Of a stretch of DNA of 33,876 nucleotides, positions 7,516 through 14,757 are shown piece by piece; position 1 is the first letter of the stretch; each line of letters begins with the position of its first letter. The stretch lies in NCBI GenBank assembly GCA_903850505.1, contig CAINLT010000474.1, positions 1 to 33,876 on the forward strand, read 5' to 3'. This DNA comes from an uncultured Myxococcales bacterium (GTDB lineage: Bacteria; Myxococcota_A; UBA9042). The notes under the pieces are model-generated. The model worked only from the letters and a program-made list of their open reading frames with translations, searched no databases and was not told the origin of the DNA. The translations under genes and the position numbers were made by a program.

Positions 7516-9185
7516 AATTGCGCCGCCTGCTGCAACTCACGTTCCAGAACCTGCGATCCAGCCGGGTGCGCACGCTGCTGGCGATGGTCGGCATCATCGT
7601 CGGCACGGCGCTGCTGATGTTCTTCCTCGGGCTGGGGCAGGGCCTGCGCGAACGTGTGCTCAACCGCATCTTCCCGGTCAATCAGCTGGAACTGGAGCCG
7701 CGCGCGGTCCAGCTCTTCGGCACGCAGCAGGTCGTGGGGCAGGCGCCGCTGGATGACAGCCGCGTCAAGCAACTGGCGGCGATTCCGGGCGTGGTCCGGG
7801 CCTTCGGCAAGCACAAGTCGGCGTTTCCCGCGCGGCTGTGGGGCGGGCGCGAGCTGCTGGGGTACAACCTGTTCACCGAGGCGTTCTTTGACGGCATGCC
7901 GGTCGAGATCCTGCGCGCCGAGCTGGAGTCGTTTGAGAAGCCCAATGGCAAGCCGGCGTCGGCGCAGAAGCCGCTGCGCTGCGACGTGGACCTCGACTGT
8001 CCGGCTGGCGCAATGTGCCAGGACGCGATGTGCCAGCACGTCGTGTGGTCGCAGCACTGGCGGGACACCACCGTGTTGGCGTTGCCGTGCAACAAGAACG
8101 ACGAATGCCAGTCCGGAACGTGCGCGGATGGACATTGCCAGCTGCCCAACGCCCAGCCGCTGGTCCGGTGCATGCTCGAGAAGGCGGCGGGCAATGGACG
8201 TGACCTGGAATTCGACGCGGAACGCGGCCTGACGGCCAAGCCTTGCGACGCCGCGGGCGGCTTTTGCAAGACGGAACAACCGTGTCCCGAGCGGATGTAC
8301 TGCGCCGCGGACCATCCGGACAGCACGCTCGGCTACTGCGAGGAGCCGCTGCCGGCGGTCATCAATCCGCTGCTGCTGGAAGTGTTCAACAGCGACATGG
8401 CGCGCTCGCTCGGCGCGGTGCCCGTGGGATCGCTGGCGGTGCTGTACGGCGTGCGTTTTCACGTGGCGTTTGGCGATTCCTTCTTCACGCAGGACGCGGC
8501 GCGGCCGATGCAGCAGTACAAACAGGCGCAGGTTGTGGGCTTTTCCCGCAAGGCGCCGGAGCTGGGCGTCGCGTTGCCGCTGCCGGTCGTGGCGCACTGG
8601 AATCACCGGTTGCGCGGCAACGATTCCCAAGGACCGTACGACGCCGTGCTGCTGGAAACCGCGGACAACGAGGCGGTGCCGCAAGTCATCACGGCGGCGG
8701 AGAGCTTGGGGTTCTCGCTGAGTCGCAAGTCGCAAGCGGCGCGGACGGCGGGCGCGGTGATCTTCTTCACGGCGCTCGGGCTCGTGCTGTTGGCGCTCGT
8801 TGTGCTGGCCGTGGCGGGCGTGCAGATCGCCCAGACGTTTGCGATGCTGGTGCACGAACGGCGCAAGGAGATTGCGGTGCTCCGCGCGCTCGGGGCGACC
8901 GGCAGTGACGTGGCTGTGCTCGTGCTCGGCGAAGCGGCGATGCTGGGCTTGCTGGGCGGCATCTGCGGCGTGGGGCTGGCGTGGCTGGGCGCGATGGGCG
9001 TTGACGCTGCGGCGCACCAGTGGCTGGCGAACGTGCCGCTGCTGCCGGAAGGCTTCTTCGTGTTCCCGAGTTGGTCCGCACCGCTGGCGATCGGCGTCTC
9101 GCTCGTGTGCTGCGTGCTTGGCGCGGCGATCCCGGCAGGGCGGGCGAGTCGGCTGGACCCGGCGCGCGTGCTGGCCGAGGCGTGA
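7512..9185 (+). CDS. FtsX/MacB-type ABC permease with a cysteine-rich periplasmic insert
   Basis: This 557-residue permease has the FtsX/MacB layout. TM1 lies at about 19-42 (RVRTLLAMVGIIVGTALLMF), followed by a large extracytoplasmic domain at about 45-410. Three C-terminal helices follow, with the ERRKEIAVLRALGA motif after TM2 and the IPAGRASRLDPARVLAE ending typical of the family. The extracytoplasmic domain is unusual. Residues 157-276 contain 14 cysteines, first as C157-x5-C163-x5-C169-x4-C174, then C193-x5-C199-x4-C204-x4-C209, then C245, C252, C258, C264 and C276. Standard MacB/LolE domains have no such cluster. The first spacing equals that of repeat units in the cysteine-rich lipoproteins at 10926-12716 and 26674-33189. 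It is the last gene of the lnt operon. A role in exporting or sensing lipoproteins is inference. Confidence 0.92.
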   Translation: MKLRRLLQLTFQNLRSSRVRTLLAMVGIIVGTALLMFFLGLGQGLRERVLNRIFPVNQLELEPRAVQLFGTQQVVGQAPLDDSRVKQLAAIPGVVRAFGKHKSAFPARLWGGRELLGYNLFTEAFFDGMPVEILRAELESFEKPNGKPASAQKPLRCDVDLDCPAGAMCQDAMCQHVVWSQHWRDTTVLALPCNKNDECQSGTCADGHCQLPNAQPLVRCMLEKAAGNGRDLEFDAERGLTAKPCDAAGGFCKTEQPCPERMYCAADHPDSTLGYCEEPLPAVINPLLLEVFNSDMARSLGAVPVGSLAVLYGVRFHVAFGDSFFTQDAARPMQQYKQAQVVGFSRKAPELGVALPLPVVAHWNHRLRGNDSQGPYDAVLLETADNEAVPQVITAAESLGFSLSRKSQAARTAGAVIFFTALGLVLLALVVLAVAGVQIAQTFAMLVHERRKEIAVLRALGATGSDVAVLVLGEAAMLGLLGGICGVGLAWLGAMGVDAAAHQWLANVPLLPEGFFVFPSWSAPLAIGVSLVCCVLGAAIPAGRASRLDPARVLAEA

Positions 9186-9188
9186 GTC

Positions 9189-9440
9189 CTACGGAACTGG
9201 AAAGACGGTCTCCAGCCGAATCGGCGTCGGCGCGCCGGCGGCATCGGTCACGAACCAGACCGCGCCAAAGCCCAGCAAGAACACCGCGAGAAACCCGACG
9301 ACGTGCTCTTCCCAGCGGCGCTTCTTGCCCCAGAGCGCCAGGACAAGAACGGCGAGCGACGCGGCAAAAAGCGCCATGGTCGCCAGCACGCGCACGTCCA
9401 GCGAAAACCAACCGGCGTAGTGAAAATGCGCCTCAAACAT
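9189..9440 (-). CDS. small two-helix membrane protein, unknown function
   Basis: This 83-residue protein has two predicted transmembrane helices, near residues 17-38 (LATMALFAASLAVLVLALWG) and 47-68 (VVGFLAVFLLGFGAVWFV), separated by the basic loop KKRRWEE, which should be cytoplasmic. It is not recognised as a named family. Its ATG overlaps the end of the upstream CPBP protease gene by eight bases, indicating translational coupling. It ends three bases from the convergent permease gene, leaving no room for a terminator between them. Confidence 0.75.
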   Translation of the reverse strand: MFEAHFHYAGWFSLDVRVLATMALFAASLAVLVLALWGKKRRWEEHVVGFLAVFLLGFGAVWFVTDAAGAPTPIRLETVFPVP

Positions 9441-10002
9441 CCGTTCCTGTTGCTGCCCCGCGGCTGTACCGCTGGCCCAGTCTACGCAAGTTCACCGCGT
9501 TGACAACGACGTGCGCAACGGCGCCCGGCCACGGCGAGTGAAACTGCCAGGCCAGCGCGGCAAACACCGCGCCCGCGACCGCCGCGAACAAGGGCCACGG
9601 CCACAGCCGCCGGTTGCCCAGCCCGTGCAGCGCGGCAAACAGCACAGTCGCCGCTACAACGCCCAGCGCAGCCTGCAGTGGCCCGCGGAACAGCGCCTCT
9701 TCGCCGATCCCGCTCAACACCGCGAGGAGCAGCGCCTGTCGCACCGTGATCGGCCCCAGTTGCGCCGCCATCGTGTTGCCCAGCGCGCGGAAACGCGGCC
9801 ACAAACGCTCGGTCAGCCACGTCGCCGCCAGCAGCAGCGCGCCCGCCGCCAGCCCGATGAGCCACGCCACTGGCGACTCCGGCAGTGCCAGCACGCTCAG
9901 GCCACGTTCCAGCGGCAGCGCGAGCAGCACGGCGACCACCGTCATGACGCCGTACAGCAGCGCGGCGTTGCGGAGCGAACTCGCGGGAAACGGCTGGCTC
10001 AT
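9433..10002 (-). CDS. CPBP (CAAX/Abi) family intramembrane protease
   Basis: This 189-residue integral membrane protein has the three CPBP motifs: GIGEEALFRGPLQ with E101, E102 and R106; LFAALHGLGN with H126; and AVAHVVVNAVN with H164 and N168. These residues form the glutamate-histidine metalloprotease site of the family that includes Rce1 and bacterial Abi proteins. At least five hydrophobic spans are visible. The frame stays open upstream to 10155, but that extension is hydrophilic and runs into the divergent lipoprotein gene, so the ATG at 10002 (MSQPFPASS) is preferred; GAAG lies a few bases before it. It is coupled to the small membrane protein gene that follows. The substrate is unknown. 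Confidence 0.88.
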   Translation of the reverse strand: MSQPFPASSLRNAALLYGVMTVVAVLLALPLERGLSVLALPESPVAWLIGLAAGALLLAATWLTERLWPRFRALGNTMAAQLGPITVRQALLLAVLSGIGEEALFRGPLQAALGVVAATVLFAALHGLGNRRLWPWPLFAAVAGAVFAALAWQFHSPWPGAVAHVVVNAVNLRRLGQRYSRGAATGTDV

Positions 10003-10093
10003 CGGCACTTCACGCGGCGAATTTGCCGGAAAACTTGACGGATCGCGGGACGGAGTGAGTCTCATGCCGCCGGGCGTCTGTCCACGCGCGGCC

Positions 10094-10098
10094 GGAGG
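10094..10098 (+). promoter_or_regulatory. ribosome binding site of the LysM lipoprotein gene
   Basis: A perfect GGAGG lies five bases before the ATG at 10104 and fixes that start. Confidence 0.8.
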
Positions 10099-10103
10099 TT
10101 GCA

Positions 10104-10739
10104 ATGCGCCCACAGAACACGTCCCAAGCATGGCTGCACGTGAAGCGGACGGCAAGCGTCGCGCTGTTGTTGGCGACGGCTGCTTGTGATCGCGCGCCGC
10201 AAATCAACGCGATGACGCGGCAAATGGTCGAAGCGGGCGCAGGCAGCGCGGAGCGGGCACCGATGCGCGCGGTCATTCCGACGCGGCCGACTGCGGAAGA
10301 GCACACGATTGTTGTGGATGACGAGCGCTACCTCGGCGACATCGCCCGGCAACTGGGCGTGACAGTCGACGAGATGCTGGCGGCGAACAAGCTCGCGGAG
10401 CCGACGCTGCAGCGCGGCCAGGTGCTGCGGGTTGAGACGACGGCGGACCTGATCAACGGCTGGGAAGCGCGGCGCGTCGAGCGGCGGGCGGCGAAGGCGG
10501 CCAAGGAAGCCGAGAAGCGCGCGGCCAAGGCGCAGGCTGAAGCAGACGCGCGCGCGGCGAAGATGCTGGCGAAGCGCTTGAAGAAGCTCAAGGGCAAGGC
10601 AGCGGAAGCCGCACTGGTGGCGGCACATTCCAGCAAGCCGCAGGTCGCCGCGACGGGGCCGGTGGACGTGACGCACAAGTCGCCCGGTGGCGCGACGGTC
10701 CGCACGATTCGCGTTGGCGCGCCCGTGGCACCGCGCTAA
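10104..10739 (+). CDS. probable lipoprotein with a LysM domain and an Ala/Lys-rich helical tail
   Basis: The 211-residue product begins with a signal peptide whose hydrophobic core (ASVALLLATAAC) ends at a lipobox-like cysteine, C28. The residue at +2 is D29; in E. coli that would favour retention in the inner membrane, though the rule may not hold here. Residues about 65-112 form a LysM domain (EEHTIVVDDERYLGDIARQL...MLAANKL...RGQVLRV), which normally binds peptidoglycan. Residues about 120-170 are an Ala/Lys/Glu-rich helix, probably coiled. The tail is Thr/Val-rich. The gene is divergent from the CPBP protease and convergent with the cysteine-rich lipoprotein. A periplasmic cell-wall attachment role is likely; no enzymatic domain is seen. 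Confidence 0.85.
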   Translation: MRPQNTSQAWLHVKRTASVALLLATAACDRAPQINAMTRQMVEAGAGSAERAPMRAVIPTRPTAEEHTIVVDDERYLGDIARQLGVTVDEMLAANKLAEPTLQRGQVLRVETTADLINGWEARRVERRAAKAAKEAEKRAAKAQAEADARAAKMLAKRLKKLKGKAAEAALVAAHSSKPQVAATGPVDVTHKSPGGATVRTIRVGAPVAPR

Positions 10740-10872
10740 GCAACAACGACAAGTTGAGTTGAACCGACGTCCGACTGGCGCCGCTGTGCGTGTTGTTGGC
10801 TGCGTTGGACTGAGGCGCAGGGTAGGGAGGGGCCGGATTCGCCACTTCCCCGTGCCGCGCAGGGGCCAGACC

Positions 10873-10890
10873 TTGGCGCGTGTGCGCCAA
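10873..10890. terminator. inverted repeat between convergent lipoprotein genes
   Basis: TTGGCGC at 10873-10879 pairs perfectly with GCGCCAA at 10884-10890 around a GTGT loop, inside the 186-base gap between two convergent genes. A second pairing, CGGCCG with CGGCCG, follows within 20 bases. No T tract lies beside either on either strand, so a terminator role is only suggested by position. Confidence 0.35.
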
Positions 10891-10925
10891 ACGGCCGCTG
10901 ACCTATCGGCCGACATCGAACTGGC

Positions 10926-12716
10926 TTACGGCGCGCAGTTCTTCGGCGCCTTGGTCGTGCTGCCGCCGGTGAGCGCGCCCAGCGAGCTCGCGAGGTCGCA
11001 CGTGCAGGAAAGCTGGCCGCCAAAGCAGTCGGGCGCGTTCGGGGTCGGCGTCTGGCAGCTCAGGATGTCCAGGAAGCCGCCGAGCGGGTTCGTGCCGCCG
11101 CTGCCGCTGCTCGCGCAGCACTCAACGAGGCCGGGAATCGGCGAGCACGCCGGGTCGGTCGGGTTGGTCGCACAGTTGCAGGTTGGGGCGAGCATCGCGC
11201 ACATCGGGTTGCCGCTGGACGTGCCGCCGCCGCTGCTGGACGCGCCGCACGTGCACACGCCTTCGTTCGGGTTGGTGGTGCCGGTGCCCGTGCCGCCCGG
11301 GAGGCCCGGGATGCCGCCGGCGACCGCGGAAGGCTGCACGCAGCTGGAGCCCTTGGTGGCGTTGCAGAAGGCAACGACGCCGTCGCACTTGCCGGTGGTG
11401 TCGTAGCAGAGGCCGGAGCCGGTGTCGCACGCCAGCGTGAAGGCCGTGGTGCCGGCGTTCTGGCAGTCAGAGTCCTTCTTGCAGGTGCCCGAAGTCGGGC
11501 CGACGACGTTCACGGTGCCCGAGCACGAGTAGGTCGTGCCGCTGCAAGTCCCCGCGTTCTTCGCCGCGCAGTCCGCGTCCGTCGTGCATTCAACGCATGA
11601 CCACACGCCGTTGATCTGCACGCAGCCCGGGTACGGCCCGGTGCACGCGGCGCATTCGTTGCTGACGGTGGACTTGGCGCACGCATGGCTCGCGAGGTCG
11701 CACTTGGGGCCGACCGTGCTGCTCGCGCAGTGGGTGTCGTTGGTGCACTCGACGCACGAGCCGTTGGCCAGCTTGATCGGCGTCGGAGCCTGGCAAGCAC
11801 CGCTGGTGATGCAGGTGTGCGAGTTCGAATCGCACTTGCCGCCGCTGCACTGGGCGTCGGTCAGGCAATCCACGCACGCGCCGCCAAAGCACTTGTCGGC
11901 GCACTGGGCGCACGCATCGGCCACGTTGCAGTTGGCGCCGTAGCAGCAGGTGCTGGCTTGGAACGCGCAGATATTGCCGACGACCGTCTTCTGGCAGGCG
12001 CTCTTGTCCGGGCACGCGGCGCCGTTGTCGCACGTCGGGGCGCAAACCTTGGTCGCGCCGAGCTTGATGCACTTGAGGCCGTCCGCGCAGTCCGCCTGGG
12101 CGGTGCATTCATCGCACTGCTGCTTGACCACGGCGCACTTGCCGGTCGCGGTGACGCAGGACTGGCCGGGGTCGCACGGCGTGACGAGGCAGCCGTCGCA
12201 CGAGTAGTTCGGCGGCAGGCAGTTGTTGTTCGCGGCCTTGGTGTCGGCCTTGTCGCACTTGAAAGCGGCGGGGCAGTCGTTGGCGCTGCCGCACTTCTTG
12301 GCGCAGAACGTGCCGTTCAGCAGCGTGATGCACTGGAACGCCTCGTCGCCGCAGTCCGCGTCGACTTTGCACGCCTGACAGGCGGCACCCTTGGCGTTGC
12401 CGCTGCCGGTGTCCGTCATCGTGATGGCGTCCGTGCCGGGCGACGCGCCGTCGCTGCCGGGCGAGGTCGAGTCGAGGTCCGTGCTCGTGCTGGCATCGCC
12501 GCCGACGTCGAACTGGCCAATCGCGTCAGCCGTCACGGTTTTGGTGATGCAGAATCCACCAGTACACGTTTGCCCAGTCGGGCAATCGCTGGTCAGCTTG
12601 CAGGACTGGCCGTTGCCCACTCCTGTGGTCGTGGTGCTGCCGCAGCCGCTGAGTGCGATCAACGCGACGATGGCCAACGAGCTGAAGAGAGCGGGTAGGG
12701 CGTTTCGAGCGTGCAT
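10926..12716 (-). CDS. cysteine-rich lipoprotein
   Basis: The 596-residue product starts MHARNALPALFSSL, with a lipobox ALSGC placing the acylated cysteine at residue 25 and Gly at +2, compatible with outer-membrane sorting. A first module CKLTSDCPTGQTCTGGFC (C-x5-C-x5-C-x4-C) is followed by an Asp/Ser/Thr/Gly-rich linker. More than 300 residues of irregular cysteine-rich modules come next (for example CVECTTDADC and CDECTAQADC), then a Gly/Ser/Pro-rich region ending in CTCDLASSLG. The frame is open further upstream to 12782, but the ATG at 12716 has GAGG six bases before it and gives a proper signal peptide. Such proteins are common and poorly characterised in Myxococcota/Bradymonadota. No catalytic domain is visible. 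It probably forms a disulfide-stabilised surface stalk. Confidence 0.88.
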   Translation of the reverse strand: MHARNALPALFSSLAIVALIALSGCGSTTTTGVGNGQSCKLTSDCPTGQTCTGGFCITKTVTADAIGQFDVGGDASTSTDLDSTSPGSDGASPGTDAITMTDTGSGNAKGAACQACKVDADCGDEAFQCITLLNGTFCAKKCGSANDCPAAFKCDKADTKAANNNCLPPNYSCDGCLVTPCDPGQSCVTATGKCAVVKQQCDECTAQADCADGLKCIKLGATKVCAPTCDNGAACPDKSACQKTVVGNICAFQASTCCYGANCNVADACAQCADKCFGGACVDCLTDAQCSGGKCDSNSHTCITSGACQAPTPIKLANGSCVECTNDTHCASSTVGPKCDLASHACAKSTVSNECAACTGPYPGCVQINGVWSCVECTTDADCAAKNAGTCSGTTYSCSGTVNVVGPTSGTCKKDSDCQNAGTTAFTLACDTGSGLCYDTTGKCDGVVAFCNATKGSSCVQPSAVAGGIPGLPGGTGTGTTNPNEGVCTCGASSSGGGTSSGNPMCAMLAPTCNCATNPTDPACSPIPGLVECCASSGSGGTNPLGGFLDILSCQTPTPNAPDCFGGQLSCTCDLASSLGALTGGSTTKAPKNCAP

Positions 12717-12864
12717 AACGTGCCTCGTGGAAAGGGGAATCGGTGCGGCGCATGTAACGACGCCCCTACACTTTACGGACAATCGCGGATGCTTTCAAGG
12801 ATTTCCGTCGCTCATGCACCCGCTCCGGCGTGATTGTTCTGTGAAATTGTGCAAGCATCTCGTC

Positions 12865-13884
12865 ATGCGCCGCATTTGGACCCTCGCATGGCAGCCGGAT
12901 GAACCAGAGCTGATGGCGCTGTTGCCGCGCCTTCCGGAGCATCAGGTTCGCCGCGGACCGGTCGTCCTTGCGTCCGCGCACGAGCTGCGGCAAACGATGG
13001 ATGGCAAAGCGATCGGCGTGCTGGATGGCGTCATCTTCAACGACCTGGCGCTGGCTGGCCCGCTCATCGCCCGCGGCGCGCCGATCGTCGATCACACGGA
13101 CCTGGCGCTGCACACGGTGGGCTGGTCCGGACTGCCGGGGCTTGCGGCGATGCGGTGGCACGGAACGCTGGCGATCGTGCACCAGGCGCAACGTTCCGCG
13201 ATCGTGGCGCGCGATTGGCAGGGCGTGGGCGGTCTCTATTGGGCGCAGCACGCTGGCGGGCACGTCTTCGCCAACGCGTCGCAGGCCGTGCTGAATCTGG
13301 GGCTGACGCCGCGGCTCGTGCCACCGGGGATGGCGGCGATCTGCCTGCCGTCCGGCGTGCAGTGGCAAGTCCTGCCGTCCAGCCCGGCCGCGCGCGCGTG
13401 GTTCCGCGAACTGCCCGAGGAACTGGCGACGCCGACGCCGCAAGCTTGGCGGGAAGGTTTGGCCGCGCGGTTGCGCGAAGCGCTGGCTGCCTGTCAGCGG
13501 GAACTGCCGAATCTCCAGCAGGAATCGCCCAGCGATCGCGTCGGGACTTGGCTGGCGGCGCAGTTGCCGCTCGTCGCGCCGGGTGCGCCGGATGCGCTGT
13601 GGTCGCTTGCCGACGCGGACGCCTTGCTGGGGCTGGCGGTCGCGGCGCCGCTGGCGCATGAGGCCGGGCCGTGGCCGGAGCCTGAGCCGCCAGAACCGCT
13701 CCGCGTGGATGAACGCGAGGCGCTCGCCCGACGGGTGCGCGCGACGTGGCTGGCGGACGTTGCGCTCGAGTCGGCAAGACAGCGCGCATTGCTGCTGAAT
13801 CTGCCGGTCGTCGCCCCGCATCTCGATCCAGCCGTGCTCGCTTGGCTCGGTGCGATGCCGGCGCACTTGCGACCTTTGGCTTGA
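12865..13884 (+). CDS. degenerate asparagine-synthetase-like protein
   Basis: This 339-residue protein keeps the outline of AsnB but lacks its active sites. Residues 51-71 (GVLDGVIFNDLALAGPLIAR) align with the class II amidotransferase segment NGEIYNxxELRxxLxxRGH. Residues 99-126 align with GxFAxxxWDxxxxxLxLARDRxGxxPLYY, 134-143 with the FASExKAL strand, and about 153-157 (VPPGM) with the PPG turn. The ending, PHLDPAVLAWLGAMPAHLRPL, resembles the FLDxRLVEFAxxLPxxLK part of the synthetase domain. There is no N-terminal nucleophilic Cys (MRRIW instead of MCGI) and no SGGxDS pyrophosphatase loop. Starts at ATG 12814 or GTG 12841 are possible; 12865 matches the family start best, although no strong ribosome site is seen. 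A non-enzymatic or new role is inferred. Confidence 0.72.
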   Translation: MRRIWTLAWQPDEPELMALLPRLPEHQVRRGPVVLASAHELRQTMDGKAIGVLDGVIFNDLALAGPLIARGAPIVDHTDLALHTVGWSGLPGLAAMRWHGTLAIVHQAQRSAIVARDWQGVGGLYWAQHAGGHVFANASQAVLNLGLTPRLVPPGMAAICLPSGVQWQVLPSSPAARAWFRELPEELATPTPQAWREGLAARLREALAACQRELPNLQQESPSDRVGTWLAAQLPLVAPGAPDALWSLADADALLGLAVAAPLAHEAGPWPEPEPPEPLRVDEREALARRVRATWLADVALESARQRALLLNLPVVAPHLDPAVLAWLGAMPAHLRPLA

Positions 13885-13933
13885 CACTGGCAGCGAGTGA
13901 GGATTCGATGGCGGGGCTTGTTACAACCGCCGT

Positions 13934-13938
13934 GGAGG
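13934..13938 (+). promoter_or_regulatory. ribosome binding site of the GST-like gene
   Basis: GGAGG six bases before the ATG at 13945 decides for that start over the upstream in-frame ATG at 13897. Confidence 0.8.
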
Positions 13939-13944
13939 CTTTAC

Positions 13945-14607
13945 ATGCTCCTGTTGATGACGCCGACGAGTCCGTACGCGCGCAAGTGCCGGATGTTTGC
14001 GGCGCTCAAGCGCATTGACCTGCCGTGTGCGGATGAGCCGCCCCACGCGCCCGGAAGTCGCGTGTCGTCGCTCAATCCGCTCGCCAAGGTGCCGACGCTG
14101 CTGCGCGACGACGGTTCCGCGGTGTTTGATTCCCGCGTCATCGTGCAGTTGCTCGATTTGCTGGCACCGAGCGGTCCGGAGCTGCTGCCCCGCGATCCGC
14201 TGCGGCGCATCGACGTGCTGCGCTGGGAAGCGACGTTTGACGGCGTGTGCGATGCGCTTGTGCTGTGCGTGATGGAGAAACGCCGGCCGGTGGAGAAGCA
14301 GGATCCGCAATGGCTGGAACGGCAAATGGCCAAGGTTGAGGCGGGCCTGCAGGCGGGCGAGATGGCGCTCATGAGTCGTTCCGGGCCGGTTGAGCGGCTC
14401 GTGCCAGGCGGCGCGCCGAGCCTCACGGAGCGGACGTGGCTTGTCGGCGCGACGATGACGCTGGCCGATTTGGCGCTCGTCGCGGCCGTGGGATACACGC
14501 GGTTGCGGGCGCCGGAGGTGCTCGCCGGGCGCTTCTGGGCGCTGCAGGCGCTGGAGGCGAAGCTCATGGTGCTCCCGGCGATCGCGATTACCGCGCCGCC
14601 CGCCTGA
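13945..14607 (+). CDS. glutathione S-transferase family protein
   Basis: This 220-residue protein has the GST two-domain layout. The N-terminal thioredoxin-like part opens MLLLMTPTSPYARKCRMFAA, matching the SPYxRKVR start of bacterial GSTs with the catalytic-loop Ser/Tyr. It continues to the cis-Pro region (NPLAKVPTLL) and the glutathione-gripping FDSRVIVQLLD, where many family members have ESxAI. The C-terminal helical part ends with LVGATMTLADLALVAAV, the conserved N-capping segment GxxxTLADL. It lies 60 bases after the asparagine-synthetase-like gene on the same strand and may be cotranscribed. The substrate is unknown. A GC hairpin overlaps its stop codon. Confidence 0.9.
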   Translation: MLLLMTPTSPYARKCRMFAALKRIDLPCADEPPHAPGSRVSSLNPLAKVPTLLRDDGSAVFDSRVIVQLLDLLAPSGPELLPRDPLRRIDVLRWEATFDGVCDALVLCVMEKRRPVEKQDPQWLERQMAKVEAGLQAGEMALMSRSGPVERLVPGGAPSLTERTWLVGATMTLADLALVAAVGYTRLRAPEVLAGRFWALQALEAKLMVLPAIAITAPPA

Positions 14608-14629
14608 CCCCGGCCGCTCGGGCGGCGCG
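14592..14629 (+). terminator. 11-bp GC hairpin spanning the GST stop codon
   Basis: Bases 14592-14602 pair perfectly with 14619-14629 (arm CGCGCCGCCCG), with a 16-base loop that contains the TGA stop at 14605-14607. No T tract follows, so it is not a standard intrinsic terminator. It could pause polymerase or protect the 3' end of the message. Confidence 0.45.
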
Positions 14630-14653
14630 ATGCGGCATCTTCACAAGCTCGTG

Positions 14654-14672
14654 ACATCCACAGTGTGGACGT
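14654..14672. promoter_or_regulatory. candidate operator palindrome upstream of the CrtC/prenyl-synthase gene
   Basis: The core TCCACAGTGTGGA at 14657-14669 is a perfect odd-length palindrome, and the flanks AC and GT extend symmetry to 19 bases with one mismatch. It lies about 86 bases before the ATG at 14758, where an upstream regulator could bind. No matching regulator is encoded next to it. The function is inferred from symmetry and position. Confidence 0.3.
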
Positions 14673-14757
14673 AAGTGCCCGGCTGTGGCACACGGAGTGC
14701 CCTGCGAACTTCCCGGTTCGCCGCACTTTGCCCTCCCGTCGCCCCTTGGAGTCCCCG

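Noticed and set aside
11685..12698. Plus-strand open frame of 337 residues opposite the cysteine-rich lipoprotein
   Set aside because: It is an Ala/Val/Arg-rich shadow. The minus strand has a lipobox and ribosome site.
12865..14607. A lasso-peptide or other RiPP cluster around the asparagine-synthetase-like gene
   Set aside because: The SGGxDS loop needed for cyclase activity is missing, and no precursor peptide, B-protein or transporter gene lies beside it.
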